A DNA stretch of 64,000 nucleotides, taken from NCBI GenBank assembly GCA_038496675.1, contig CM076648.1, positions 16,398,546 to 16,462,545 on the forward strand, given 5' to 3'. Below, one piece after another: positions 13,433 through 26,700 of this stretch. Source of the DNA: Rachycentron canadum (lineage: Eukaryota > Chordata > Actinopteri > Carangiformes > Rachycentridae). The notes under the pieces are model-generated. The model made no database searches. It had not been told where the DNA came from and saw only the letters and a list, made by a program, of their open reading frames with translations. Both the position numbers and the translations under genes were made by a program. Numbering within the stretch: position 1 is the first letter of the stretch; each line of letters starts with the position of its first letter.

Positions 13433-13747
13433 ATCAGATGGAAGTGTCAACAACAACAACAATTTCCAGGATTCAGAATTTTTGGATTGACCCACTAGTT
13501 AGTCAAATTCAGGTTATATAATAACATATATTTACCTTTCCAAATGAAGTTAATAATTGGCCACTGAAATAATACACTCACATTAAAGCAATTGACTTGG
13601 CAAAAAGTCAAATATTACTAAAGATATTTTACAAAGTGCTATGACAACAACTGAAATGAGACTACAATGCAAATATGCCACCAAAACAACAATGGATTGA
13701 ATGTGGATGTTTTTTTCTCCAAATGATAAACATGCACGCATATAAAC

Positions 13748-16700
13748 TTATACACAATCCTCCTGATAGATCTGTCTGCCATTAATCATGCTCAGACTTG
13801 CCATGGAGTAATGTGTGCTGCGGACAGAAGTCACACGTGTGTTGTAATGTGTCGGGCTCTGTGAGGAGCGTTTAAGGATCATACGACAGCAGCAACACAG
13901 CTGCTGGTTGAACTGCTTCTTGAAGGTCTTGCTCAACAGGTACAGGGCAAAGGGGTTGAGGCAGGAGTTGGTGAAGGCCAGGATACGAGCTACGACACTG
14001 CACACAAAGTGAACCAATGAGGTGTCCACCTGACAGGGGAGACATTGAGGGTGGAGTGTTAAAAAACATAATATTGATGCTATCAATGCACCCTGGACAA
14101 AAAAAAAGTTTTTGCCCGTTACACTACCAACTTCTAACATGACCATTAACACTTAAACAGCTGAGAACTGTTCAATTACAATTTAAGTACATGATTAAAA
14201 TATTATGTTACAAATGTTATTTTTGTATAGTTTTTAGAGAGGAATATACAGTAAATTGCAGTAGAATATTTGCATTAAACTCCTAGTTTACACAAACAGA
14301 CAGAAACAATGAACATAACACAATCCTGCATCACAAATCCAGTCAATATCTGATTTAATATACCTGGGAGTAGTGATAGGAGCGGTACAAGTAAATGACG
14401 TGACTGGGGAGCCAGCAAACTGCAAAGAGACCAACAAACACCAGCACTGTCTTGGCCAAGCGCTTTCTTGATTCAACCTGTGGGTTGAAAAAACTTCAAA
14501 ACTAAAGAGCAATGCTAATACATAAAAATGACATTAAAAACATCAAAGAAGGAAAAAAAGTAACAAATTACGAAACAAAAAGTAAAGAATTTCTTATTCA
14601 TTTTTACAACCATAACCCAAAAAATATACCTAATGATCAGGGCTGTGGCAGCTGCTGAGGTCAGTGACGATATGTCATTGCTGCTATTTCTGGAAGTTTG
14701 GGGGTTACCTGCTTGGTGGCGGTTTGAATAAATCAGTATTTCCTCACCAAAATTTTACTTGTTGCAGTGCAAAAAAGGGTTAAATCACCACTTAGTCAAT
14801 GTTTATTCTAAATGCAACTAAATACATTTTCTATAAAAAATTATAAATAACTGACTAAATAAGATAAAATGACCTCAGTATTTTACAAACAGGGTTACGG
14901 CCCTGATAGTAACAGCTTTAACACTGGCCTGTCGCCTTGCGTGCATGTTCCCCTCCACAGGCAGGTTTGAGGCGCTCCTCAAAAGGCTCTGGGCGATGAA
15001 GGTGTAGTACATCGATATGACCAGCAGGGGAATGACGTAGAAAATGAGGAAGGAGGCCATGGAGTGGATCTTAGGGTGCAGCTCCCCAGCATGTGGATAA
15101 GGTGCGCAGGTGATAAAACTCTCATTAGTGGAGGTGACATTGAAGGTGTGCAGGTCAGAGAAGACGGCCTCAGGGACAGCCAGAACCAGGGAGAAGAGCC
15201 AGATGAGCGCAGCCCTCAGGACGATGCTAGTAGTCGTGCTTGAAGTCTGGATATCCAAGGGCTTCACAATGGCCTTGTACCTGATTGATAGATGGATGTA
15301 ATGGCTTACACTTACAATACATAGGTTTTTTTTTTGCCTACTTGACAGCAGCATAAACAAGCTGAAAACAAAACACTGACGTATTTTTCTCTATTTATTT
15401 TACATGGTAAATTTGTTGCCAATTTACCAGACACAGAGTGACACAGTCATTTGTAGCCAAAATCAACCCTGAAAGTGAACTAAAACAGTAAGATTGCAGA
15501 CAGCAAATCCAAAACAACGTAGACATTACATAAAACACTTTAGGTTAAAGCTCTGAAGAGCTGAGCTGAAGTGTAGAGTTTCTTAGTAAGTTCATCACTA
15601 AAAAAAATGCCATTTTACATTCAAGTAGGCATAATAATAGTTCATCCAAAAATATTGACTATAACTTTAGCTTTAAGAGAACAAGACCAATACAGAAAAA
15701 TACAGTAGAGTAAAATGTTTACAAGAGTTGTAGATATTCTCAGATTCAGAAGTTTCTATTGTACTGAACTTCAACTCCAGTGTGCTGTTTTAATAAAATG
15801 ACCTTGTTTTTCTATTTGGTAAAATTGTGTTATAATAAATGTTATACTATATAAATACATAAGCTATTAATAAATACACTTTCATAAGTTATTATTAAGG
15901 ATTTGTCAGTTGAATTTTATTGGCGTAAATTAATAGGCTAATAATAATAATTAATTATCTCAGCCTTCAACATTTAGACTGTCAAAGACATGTGAGCCAG
16001 AATAATAAACTACCAGGCAAAATACCAAAGTCTTCTGAAATAATAAATGTTCACAAGTCAGTTTTTCAACAAATCATTTTGTTTGCAGTTATGAATGATA
16101 ATAAGTTGTTAACAAATGTATTTTGGCCCAGAGGTTCTGCAGCTCTTTTCCCACGCGGTATATGATCAAATGTTTCATAGGAGGATTTATTCTACAGCAA
16201 TTAAAAGCAAAGGTCTATGGCTAAAAGGACAAAGCAGGTTTGATGCTAGAGGAGAATCAACACCAACCAGAGATATTTTCCTACAATCTAATTTAATAAT
16301 GTCTCATCACTGATCTACTATGTACTCGCAATAAAAGCATTATCCCCTATTGAACTTGAGGAAGTAATAAACAAAATGAGGAGCAATGAAAACAAGCCTT
16401 TTCCAAAAGAGAACATGAGCGCAGTGGTGTTATGAATAGTTGAAGGGAGTAATGATTATTAAAACAGTTTAACAGGAACAGGCAGGTTATACAAAAAACT
16501 AGTTTTGTCCATGCCCCCTTTACTTCCACAGTTTAATTGATTTCATCTAGTGTTTGTTTTAACGAAGGCCACCACTTTTCTCTTGATATATTAAATAATT
16601 GTGTATAACAATTTAATTATATAAAACCACTTGATTCAAGGATAATTGGTAAGTGACATTAGAAGTACCTGTGTGAAAACTTGTGATTATTCTCAAGTTA

Positions 16701-17374
16701 AATAGAAGTCAAATGAAGAGCGTCTATTTTCTGTGATTTTTCCCTATGAATTTGAGGTAATTTATTTGGTAAGGTAAAATTTACGTCATGCTAAGACTGA
16801 TTTCCTTGTCCCGAATGACAAAAATCAAAGGGGCAAACCACAATAACTTCCCATACATCCCTTCCTTTCATCTCATACATTATTTTTCACATCTCTTTCA
16901 CATCTCTCCCTCTGGACATAAACTAATTTTCCAAGTTAACAAAAAAACAAACAAAATCTAACGCAGACTTATACAACAATCTTGACCTTGTACTTTCATG
17001 TTGAAAACTGCTTTACAGAGAATTTGATTCAACCTTGTGGCCATTTTTGGAGGCAGTATACACTGGCAGGCATTTCCAATACAAGTCTTGATTTAATCTA
17101 CTCTACAGTTAAAACAATGGACAAAAAAACAGATGTACCTGTCTTATGCAATACAGTTCAATAATGGCACAAAATACATCCCTTAATAACCCATAATGTA
17201 GATCTTTGTGAAGGTGGGATTTAATGCAACACTATTATATTAGACTGCATTAGAACTGAGTTGCATGTCATGTTGTTGAATGCAACTAGACATCACAACT
17301 ACATTACCAGCATGTCTAAAACTAGGCCAGCTATTATAAAACTGAGCGGCTAGAAAAGCACACACATTATTACA

Positions 17375-17413
<39 letters not shown>

Positions 17414-19475
17414 CATTATTATTATTATTATTAGTAGTAGTAGTAGTAGTAGTAGTAGTATTTATTGGGGAAACTCCCATTCTGGAGGAAGAGAGTAATG
17501 GCAATGTTGTGCAAAGAGCAAAACTACTGTCAAATATTTCCACCTGTGACAAAGCAAATACATTGAATTAAACAAGACACGAGACTTTGTGTAAGCACTG
17601 ACAGGCACGGCTGGGATTATTGAACTGTGAAAACCCATCAACACTCACTCCTGCTGCTGCCATTTCATCTGTGATGCATCAACTTTCCAAAAATTTAGAG
17701 CACCTTCCTGTTGCTGCAGTATGCAATTAAAATTATTGATTGATAATACACAAAGAAGCTAGGGTTAAACCCGTGAGCTCTGTGGCATGTTTCATCTACT
17801 TCTTCTCCCAGTGTGAAACAAGCTATAACTCCCTTTAACTGAGAAATACTAATAATGCAAAATTTCACCTTTGTCTTTAATGAGTTTTTCTTCCAAACTG
17901 TGACTGTTCATAAGTGATAAGGATGAATTATTGCCTTTTTGTGACCTCTGCCCTCTGTGTATTACTCCTATGGGTTTAATCCAGCAAAAGGAGCTGCAAT
18001 GTAAAATGCAAAGGAATATGATTTGCATCTAAAATTACAATTTTTGAAATGGCAAAACAGAATTGGCAACCATTGCTCACTTTTGTCTGTCTGAATCCCA
18101 CAAGGGCAAACTGAAATAGAGAGCAGAGCCTCCCTTTTTCATGTTGCCCTGGAAGTAAAGGCTCATCTTCATCCAGTAACAATATATTCAAAAGCTGATT
18201 TTTTCGCTTGTGCACTTTGAAAAAGAGGCTGTGTGAGTGTGATGTCCAGATGAAGGTGTGCTTGTAATTTCAGTCAAAAAAAGGGTGGCAAATGTGTCTG
18301 TGCAGCCTTGAATGCTGAACTAAACAAAATTCATTTTTTGTAACCTTTCTCTCAAATTATTAATCAATATACATCCATAGTGTCAGTATCCATCTAACTT
18401 TCCTAACTCTCAGCAAAGAATAAGTGTATTTCAAATTAAAATTGTACATGCATCTCAAATTTGATTATATCATATTCACAAGTTTGCAAATCTGTGTCTT
18501 GCATCCTATTACAGATATGCAGACATACAGCCAACACTCCAGGAATGAAACATTATTATGGGTTACACAAAGCTGGAGAATAAGTCAATTAAATCTCACT
18601 AATATCCTATTTTCGTTTAATTCACTTTCTTAGTCATGAACTCATTCTTTTATAAGACAGAGCTTATGTGACCAGGCTAATGAAAAGTCTCTGCTGCTTC
18701 TAAGTAGGAGAAAATAACTGAGTGACGATGTGAATGAGTGAAGATGGGAAATAAACTGATGCATATGCACCTCGGATACACACGTGTGGTCCCGACATTA
18801 AACTCTAAAACTTTACCATATTATTCTTTTTTTTATCTAACAACAACTGAAATCATTCATTGACAGCAAATGGAGCCTGGAGAAGCTGGTGCCTCCTGGT
18901 TCATAATAAACCTACCGCCCTGATCGATCCACGGGTAAATATTTGCTCATCATTTCAGTGATAAAACAATGAGTAGATGCGACCGTGTAACCTTCTTCAT
19001 GCGGACAACACGGGGTGATATTTGAATAAATTACCGGTCTCTTCTCCAATCTGTCCTGGTCAGCGGGTCAACAAGAAGATTAACATAAATAAAGCGTAGC
19101 CTACCTGTCAGCAGAGAGGGCTGTGAGAGTGAACACAGACACACCAACCGAGGTGAGCTGAATGAAAGGGATGACTTTACAGCCCAGTCTGCCGAACAGC
19201 CACTCCTCCGACAGGTAGCGGCTGGCATCCACCGGAGCGCAGGTCACGAGCAGCAAGACATCCCCGAGCGCAAGACTGGACATGAAGAGGTTGGGAACAT
19301 TGCGGGTGGACTTGGCGGAACAAAATGTCTTGATCAGCGTAATGTTTCCGATCAGCCCCAGGACGCTTATTACACCGTAAACTGCAGCGATGGCCACGCC
19401 GGTGAGCCACATCGTCCGTGCCGAGGTTTGGAGAGCAATGACGCTGCGCGACGCGTTTGGGCACAGATGGTCCAT
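13748..19475 (-). CDS. grpr: Gastrin-releasing peptide receptor
   Basis: Class A GPCR of the bombesin family (Gq-coupled). Coding exons on the minus strand: 19475-19105, 15280-14929, 14477-14364, 14029-13748; 372 aa (human 384). Seven membrane segments are evident: TM1 near AVYGVISVLGLIGNITLI, TM2 with SLALGDVLLLVTCAPVDASR, the DRY motif at the exon 1/2 boundary (SADR|YKAIV), extracellular loop 2 ending TNESFITCAPYPHAGELHPK, TM6 with FVGLFAVCWLPSHVIYLYRS and the TM7 variant NPFALY. A CCCC cluster after TM7 suggests palmitoylation, and the tail ends INGRQIYQEDCV, close to the GRPR rather than the NMBR tail. The start at 19475 gives MDHLCPNAS with one N-glycosylation sequon. Intron 2 appears to use a GC donor and there is one intron more than in mammals (see findings). 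Confidence 0.92.
17376..17461. repeat. (TTA)n then (TAG)n microsatellite
   Basis: A trinucleotide run of ATT units changes to AGT units near 17432. It lies in the 3.8 kb first intron of grpr (15281-19104), in which I see no other definable feature. Confidence 0.95.
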
Positions 19476-19517
19476 CTCTGCCAGTCTAACCAACCGCCTG
19501 CCCAACAGACATGTAGA

Positions 19518-19532
19518 GGGTTTTTTTCCTTT

Positions 19533-19568
<36 letters not shown>

Positions 19569-19592
19569 ACTTTCTTTCTTTCTTTCTTTTTC
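19518..19592. repeat. (TTTC)n microsatellite in the grpr 5' leader or promoter
   Basis: A tetranucleotide run (GAAA on the coding strand) ends about 42 bases upstream of the grpr start codon. The coding frame stays open through it, but the encoded Lys/Glu repeat has no counterpart in known receptors, so ATG 19475 is preferred as start. Confidence 0.9.
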
Positions 19593-20389
19593 AAAATAAG
19601 AATTCAAACCACGGAAAGAAGGCAAAACTAACGTGATGATTATTTTGTGTCTGGTGTGAATGTCCTCTGTGGAGCGCTGGGGTTCTCCACTGGGGCTGTC
19701 ACCCAATCCGCTCAATGTACACAACATGCCTCATTCAAGAACAATCAATAGCCTCTTTCTGCCCGTGGATGTCAGAAAATGGCAAGTCCTTAGTTTGAGA
19801 CAGTCCATTATGCATTATGATTCATACAAGGATTCAGGTTTAATTTTTTAATACTGAGAAACAGCAGATTCATCTGTAGTCACATAAAAGGCTCCCCCAG
19901 ATGTTAACTTTTCATCTACTACATAGTACCGAAACTGTACCTTGTTGATTTTTTTTTTTTGAGAAACTTGTATTTTCTTTTATTCCATTTATTTATTTTA
20001 AGTGGTGGTTGTTTTGTGTGTGTTTTTGATATTTCTGTGGACACTGACAAATGCAGGCAGATGAATGAAGATGACCTGCATCAAAGGACCCTAGATGGAC
20101 ATGGGATGTTATGAGGTCAGTGTCTGAAACCACCAGGCAACAACAATGCCCCCACACTCAGGTATGAGCCCTGCTGGGAAATAGGACTCACCTAATACTT
20201 CACTCTAAGTATTGGGTGAGTCAGTCACTAAGTGCATACAGTCCCCTGCAACTCTGAGCAGGGTGAAGTGGTGTATAAAATGGTAGATCAAATTGATGAC
20301 TTGATATTATTGATTATTATATTATAATTTAGAGTCCACAGTCATGCCGAGCCCAATTCTTGAGGTTGTGCAGAGGTGCACATATTATT

Positions 20390-20900
20390 TTAAATGCTAA
20401 TGTCTGTACGCAGATGTGCTCACAATCACAAACCTACCATGTTAATGTTTAGCAGCTATAATATTACTCAATGTTCACTATGTAATTTTAGCATGCTGCT
20501 ATTTGCCAACATTAATTTTGAATGTCTTTATTGTCATTGCAAAATGGTTCAACAAACAGTAAACAGCAAAACAATCAAATCAATCTATCATAAATAAATG
20601 ATTCATATCTTATATTTGCAGATACATTATCTATTATTATTATTATGGTCAGAGTTCATGACAAAAGGAGCTGAAGCTGGTAATGTCATTAGTTTTGCAG
20701 ATTATTGGTATTTTTGGAAAACAAAACATTGGACAAATTCTACTTCTGAACACACGATGGTGCTAGAGGAAAAGTCAAGGGATCACCAAGTTATTACTGT
20801 TCATTCTGGGGGGACGTAGATGTGTTTCCAAAACCAAATGTCATGACAAAAAACTGTGGCTATTAAACTAAGCTAATGAATATCACCTTTTAAATTCACT
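20390..20900 (+). repeat. Dispersed teleost repeat, copy 4 (best preserved)
   Basis: Shows the blocks in sequence: 'gctgaagctggtaatgtcat', 'tagttttgcagattattggt', 'aacattggacaaattctact', 'gatggtgctagaggaaaagt' and 'aagggatcaccaagttatta'. I recognise this as a common fish repeat, and the order agrees with the other copies in this window. Confidence 0.6.
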
Positions 20901-21817
20901 GGATGATGCTATCACTCTTATTTATAAGACTTATGTTTTGAATCTGCGTTCAGTTAATTTGAAATGATGAACCACATGGTCCAAAAGTGGTTGAATTGCA
21001 TTAACCAGAGAGTGAGTCATGCTGTGATCCTTTGAGGGCTATGGTACAGTGGTGTTTTCACAGACTGGAAGATCTAATTTACTTCCTGATCTGGTATCCA
21101 GAGGGTTCCTATAGAAAGTGATGCCCCCACTGCCTACGATAATAGGACCTCACAGGTACCAGAGATGAGAAAATGCTTACAAGCCATTAGTAGGCACTCA
21201 AGTAGAAATATGATTCATGACAGACCCTGTACAGATGATGCATTGAAACAGAGAACCCAGAAAACAAACAAAGAACCAACAACAACCACTAAACCAGCAG
21301 GATTTGATATGTCGGGGATAATCCCTGTTTATCTTTGTGGTTTCTCAAGAGCTGTCAGGCATTTTTACCTGCTTTAATTGTATGAAATGGCAAATGAAAG
21401 GTGTCCTGTGGTCCGGACTGATTATGTGGAAGTGAGATAAGACTGCAAAGTGCACAAGGGATAAAATGAGTTGTAGTGTTGAGAGAGAAAGAGGAGGGGA
21501 TGGGAGAGAGAAAAGGAGAAAGGAGCATGGAGGTAAGAGGGTGTAAAACACTGTATATTCTCTTGTAGTTTTTTGATATACTTATATACACTAATACACC
21601 CACGTATACATAAATGGTTGGAGTGGGTGCAAGCAAACACTAATCCTTTAATTATTTTTTAACCTTTTCTAAAGAGCTACTGTCTTTGTGAAAATACAAT
21701 AAAGGAAATTCATAATTTATACAAGGAAAAGGTTACGTAGGCCTGAAATGTCACTTAAATATCAAGCAGGGCTACAGATGTTGCAACACCCTAACTATGA
21801 TCAATAGTTAGAGCGGA

Positions 21818-21867
<50 letters not shown>
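21818..21867. repeat. (AAT)n microsatellite
   Basis: About 16 uninterrupted AAT units between grpr and grk1. Confidence 0.95.
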
Positions 21868-23737
21868 GCATGCTGCTAAATCACACAGTTTAATTATGCT
21901 TTGTTGCTGTCCCCTGCCTGATATGTGGTATATCACAAAATATTGGCGCTCCTGACGCACAAAGTACTGCAGGTCAACAAACCTGGTAGCACACAGCAGT
22001 CAGACAAAAACCACAAATAAAAATGCAGGTGATATACTAAACCACTGCCACAAGCATCAGTGTGAGTAGTGACAAGAAAAGAGGAGGATAAAATATTTGA
22101 AATGATTTGAATATCTCAACTCTTGAGGGAAATATGTGGCTACTTAGTTCAAAGTACTTCCCCATGCTGTTTGGTGCTGAGTGTGTGGTAGACAGGTAAC
22201 TAGCATAGACTGAATATGAAAATGGACATAAACAGGTCTGAAAAGTGAAGTGTTTAAACCCAACTTTTCTGTAATGACCCTGGGTTCGACTCCACTGGTT
22301 GTAAAAAGATGTGAAACTATACAGAGTCTATGGAGAAATTGTCCTACTTCTCACTTGATTTAATACCTTCATAAATGTAAAAGTAAAAGTCTTTCTCAAT
22401 ACATCATGTTGTTTTTTAAATTATGCTCACATTAAGAAGAACATAGATGATGAAGCAGGGTCTGCATTATGGTGTGGCTACCATGTGATTAATCCACACA
22501 CAGATCCACTTTCTTGTCCAAATACAGTTTCTTCTGTTTCAAAAAACACAACCTCAAGGCTTCAAAACAACAAACAAAAAACTGGATTGCTAGCTTCCAC
22601 AAAAGCTGAAGCTAATCAATGCTGCTTTATTGAATTTGTATGAAGAAGCAATTAAAAAAGCCAAGCTTAGTCAGGTTGTGTGGGGCCATCAAGATAAGGC
22701 CCTGCGGGGTCAGGATAAAATAGTCCTTATCTCAGTTTAAATTTCATGCAAATTTCACCTTTGCCCTTCTAAAGGGAATGTAGTTTGTCTGAGATTAAGC
22801 AATGTAACTCAAGATACAACACACACCTTTAAAGATTTTTTGCTGGCAACTGCTTCCTCACATGAATTCAAGCCAGCTATGCAGTTTAGCTTCAGCTTGT
22901 GCAGAAGCAGCAATATAACCACAATAAATTCTTCAGAAAATGCAATTTCTATTTACAATATGTCCTTATTTTAAACTCTGACAGTAAAAGAAAGTGGTAT
23001 TGTCTGCTTACATTTTGCTTTTATAGTTCTATAACCAACATATTGCTGCCTCCAGGATGAGGCTTAGTTGTAGAGGTGGAGGATTTGGATCTGTAGATGT
23101 GTCAGTCACACTCAAAAGGTGGATATTTAAAATTTTAATGACAAAATATTTATTTAGACTCATGAACAGCAGTGAAGCCAAGCTTATTTACATGTCTAAA
23201 GAACAGAAGCAAAAAGCAGAAGCAAAATACAGACAAAGACCTCTGTAGAACAGATGTTCTCAGGTATTTGTGTGCGCCACATTACCCAAATTTATTTGTC
23301 ATATAAAATGCAGCGATAAACACATGAGCCTTGGGAGAAGACAGAATGTCACATCACACAAAAGAGATCTAAACTATCTGGGCTTTTCATAAATGTAAAG
23401 AAACAGAAACGGTCTTTTTACTTACAACTCATTCACATTGACATATAAATAATAACTGATCATTCATACCTTTACAAAATCAACAGTATTACAACGTAAG
23501 AAATGATATCATTCCACATCAACTCATAATTACACAATAAAAGGTTGTTAAAGCATTAAATGTAGGACTTTGGCTAACAATGCAGCATAACATTGGGAAA
23601 AGTGCATTATTATTATCCATTAGAGCTACATCATTATTACCCTTTACTTTCATTCAAAGCCACCACTAACCTGATATATTGCAAGAAAAGTGCTCAAGAA
23701 ACAGTTTGATTCATTGATAAACAGTTCATGCAGCCTC

Positions 23738-26700
23738 TTACGACACCGTGCAGGTGGAGGACTTGGGCGGCTGCTCAAGGATGGATTCACGTCGTAGGTC
23801 ATCAGGCAAAGTGCCGCTCTGGCCCCAGACTGTTAGCTCACCATAGATCCCCATTTCGATCATCTCTTCCTGCCAGGGGATGGAGATGTTCCCTGAGGCA
23901 AACTCGTCAAAAAAATCCTTGTCTTTGTCTTCCAGCTGCACGCCCTTAACTGTGGAGAAGGCCCCAACGGCATCAATGTCCTTGGCATAAACTGTCTTTG
24001 AGTCTGGCACGAAAGGGGGTGTAAGGATCCCTGATGAGACACAACACAGGAAGATGCACATGTTAGGCACCATGATGTGGGAGTTTTCTCATTTTCTGTC
24101 TCACAAAGACCCAGTCTGGTTGACCTCTGTACATTCAGGGCCCATTAGTCTGAATTTATTGACAATTTGTTGAGTTGAACTTGGATTATTTGGTAATAAT
24201 TTGCTCTATGGTTCTCCTGTTTTGTCTGTTTTGTTTGGTTTTACTTTGTTCTTATCTTCTGTTCTATTTCCCTGTTGAATTTCACTTTAAGCCTTTTATA
24301 CTGTCCAGTGTTTCTCTTCTTAATGCCTTTAGTGTTTTGTGTAAAGCACGTGGAATTGCCTTCTTGCGAAAGGTGCTACACATAAACTTTCCTTGCCTTG
24401 ATTTTATCAGGTGTGAAGGAAACCATTTCTCAGAAACACTTAATGGTTCATTGGAGGTGAAAGTGTGTTCTTTACACACCAGGGTATTCTACAGGATAAC
24501 TGCAAACAAGTACTATTCTCTCCAGGATGATGTTTGTACGCCAGCAACCAAACAGAAAGCCCCAGAAAAGTATTGGAGAAATGAGAATAAAAACTGCCAC
24601 ATAACATGAAATATCTATTACTAAAAGAGCAACAATACAGATCATTTTTAAAAGTCAGCAAATCATCTCTCTGTCAGTGTGTTTCTGATTAACCAAAGGA
24701 CGACCAAATGCTCATTCAAGTTGAAATAAATGCGTCATAGCTTTTCATCTCTCTCCCCTCCATTTCCACCATGAGCCATCTCCAGTTTTTCACTGATTAA
24801 TTTCTGTAGCCTGGTGACATAAGCAAACAACCACACAACTGTGCTAAATCCCACTTGGTGTATAGAAACATTGGCTATCAGCTTCTAAAAACATCAAACA
24901 TGAAAAAACAAAATAAATTATAGAGAATATTTTCTGTAAAACCCAAAACTGTTCATAACTAGAAGAATATTCAGTCCTCATTTAGGACATCAATGCTCAA
25001 AGTGAGAAGCTGGTAGAGGAAATGCATATTCGGAGCTTGGATAAGTATTAAAAAACCCTTGTCCATTAAATATGGTTTATTTGTGAAATATTGAATTTTC
25101 TGGAGATTGACACTGAGGATTGTGATTTTTTTCCAGTTGCAACATTGTAAAATATTTTTATTTATATAAAATTACATTAAAATTTGTATGAAAACATTAG
25201 AACATATTAGAAACAAAAGTAAAAAAAATTTTAGAAACAGATGTGTGTATTAGTGGAACATCATATGAGCTATAACAGTTTTCTGTCTGCCACAGACCTG
25301 CATTCAGTTTCCTCCAGTTGATCTCACTGAAGAAGGGGTGTGCCCTGAGCTCGTCGCAGGATCCATTCTTGAAGCCGAGCCGCTTCTCGACCTCTTTGCA
25401 TAGCAGACCGTCACAGATGGACCGGGCGTTCTCACTGAACTTCTCTGGGTAACTTACTAGATCGTTCAAAATCCGCTTCTTCACCACCTTGTTCTCCACC
25501 TTTAGACAGAACAAAGAACCTCCCATTTAAAACCTGCCTTTGTCATGTTAGTCCAACCTGTAGGCCGTGCATGTGAATCTAGGCCGTTAAGGTTAATGAT
25601 CCTGCACAATCATCTGAATATCCTCTACTATACCTCTTTAAATCCTCAATAAAGAATATATCCGTACTGAAAACACTTAAATAAATTTGTAAACTAAAAA
25701 GTTAAATGAGGGGTCAGGACTTCATATTTCACAGCAGTATCAGCATTAGGCCACAGGTGTGTGATGTTGAGCTATAAAATCTTAGAAGACCGTTAATGTA
25801 TTATTACTCAGGGTTGATAAAAACAAGTTTAAAGTAGGCAAGAGATAAAGTGAAGAGGAAATGCAGTCAATAGAAATGAAGAAACAATGATTAAAGCACA
25901 CACTGAATTTTTTCAGTCCTTACTTTCTCTCCTCGGGTTCTAAAAGGTCCCTTGGCAGCTAGAAACTCATACAGAGTGACCCCCAGAGTGAAGTAATCCA
26001 CAGAGTAGTCATACTCCTCTCCTTTCAGCAGCTCTGGAGCCATGAAACCTGCAGGACAGAGAAAACGGGAAAATACCACCTACATGTTACTTTATTTGAA
26101 CACAAAATGAAGTGTTTTACTCCCAACACTAAATGACTTTAAATACTACTCAAAAAAATTTACTTTATATATAGTTTATCTGCATTTAAAATGACACAGT
26201 GTGAGCTCAAACTACAGCATAGACCTAATAACCAATAGCATCTATAAAAAGAGATGGCTGTTCTTGTAAGAGCCTAATTCATCCTAATTAGGTTACTATG
26301 TTTATACAACCCAACTATAACATATTTAGTATTGTTCATTGTGTTTATACATCATCATCATTGTAAAATGTATATATCAATGTTGATTTAAGGAATGTTT
26401 CGATTTTAGGGTGAATAATTGATCAATTGTGCTCATTTGTGAGGTGGCAGGATAGATTCATTTAAGTGATTCAGGTAACACCGGTTAGAAAAGCTATATA
26501 TACATTATACACTGTTGCATGTGGTGTTATATGGGACAAGGTTCAATTTCAGAGGGAGGAAGATAAACACAGTAGAGATGTGGTTCACAAATTCTGCTGT
26601 AAGAACAACTATAACCAGGTAATTGGCCTGTCATTTTGACTGTACCTGGAGTCCCAGCGTAGCCCTTGATTTTGAACTGATCTTCTGCGAGCTCCACAGC

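Larger units (their letters stand above)
5209..13747. other. Intergenic region between vegfd and grpr
   Basis: The two genes converge on this 8.5 kb stretch, so it includes both 3' UTRs. No further exons with recognisable protein similarity are seen on either strand; open frames are short and interrupted. It holds a decayed Tc1-like transposase fragment (about 7.9-8.25 kb), a dispersed repeat (about 12.5-12.9 kb) and a tRNA-like SINE (13.14-13.43 kb). The remainder is AT-rich sequence in which I see nothing definable. Confidence 0.6.
19593..23737. other. Intergenic region between grpr and grk1
   Basis: Contains the grpr upstream region and the grk1 3' UTR (minus strand, downstream of 23738). 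No additional protein-coding exon is recognised; the open frames near 21.35-21.64 kb and 23.06-23.25 kb resemble no family I know. Repeats are at 20.39-20.90 kb and 21.82-21.87 kb. Confidence 0.6.

Noticed and set aside
24175..24609. 144-codon open frame in a grk1 intron
   Set aside because: Its right half overlaps an L2-type retroelement 3' tail, the first part is Phe/Leu/Cys-rich low-complexity translation, and it is antisense to an intron of grk1. No family similarity.
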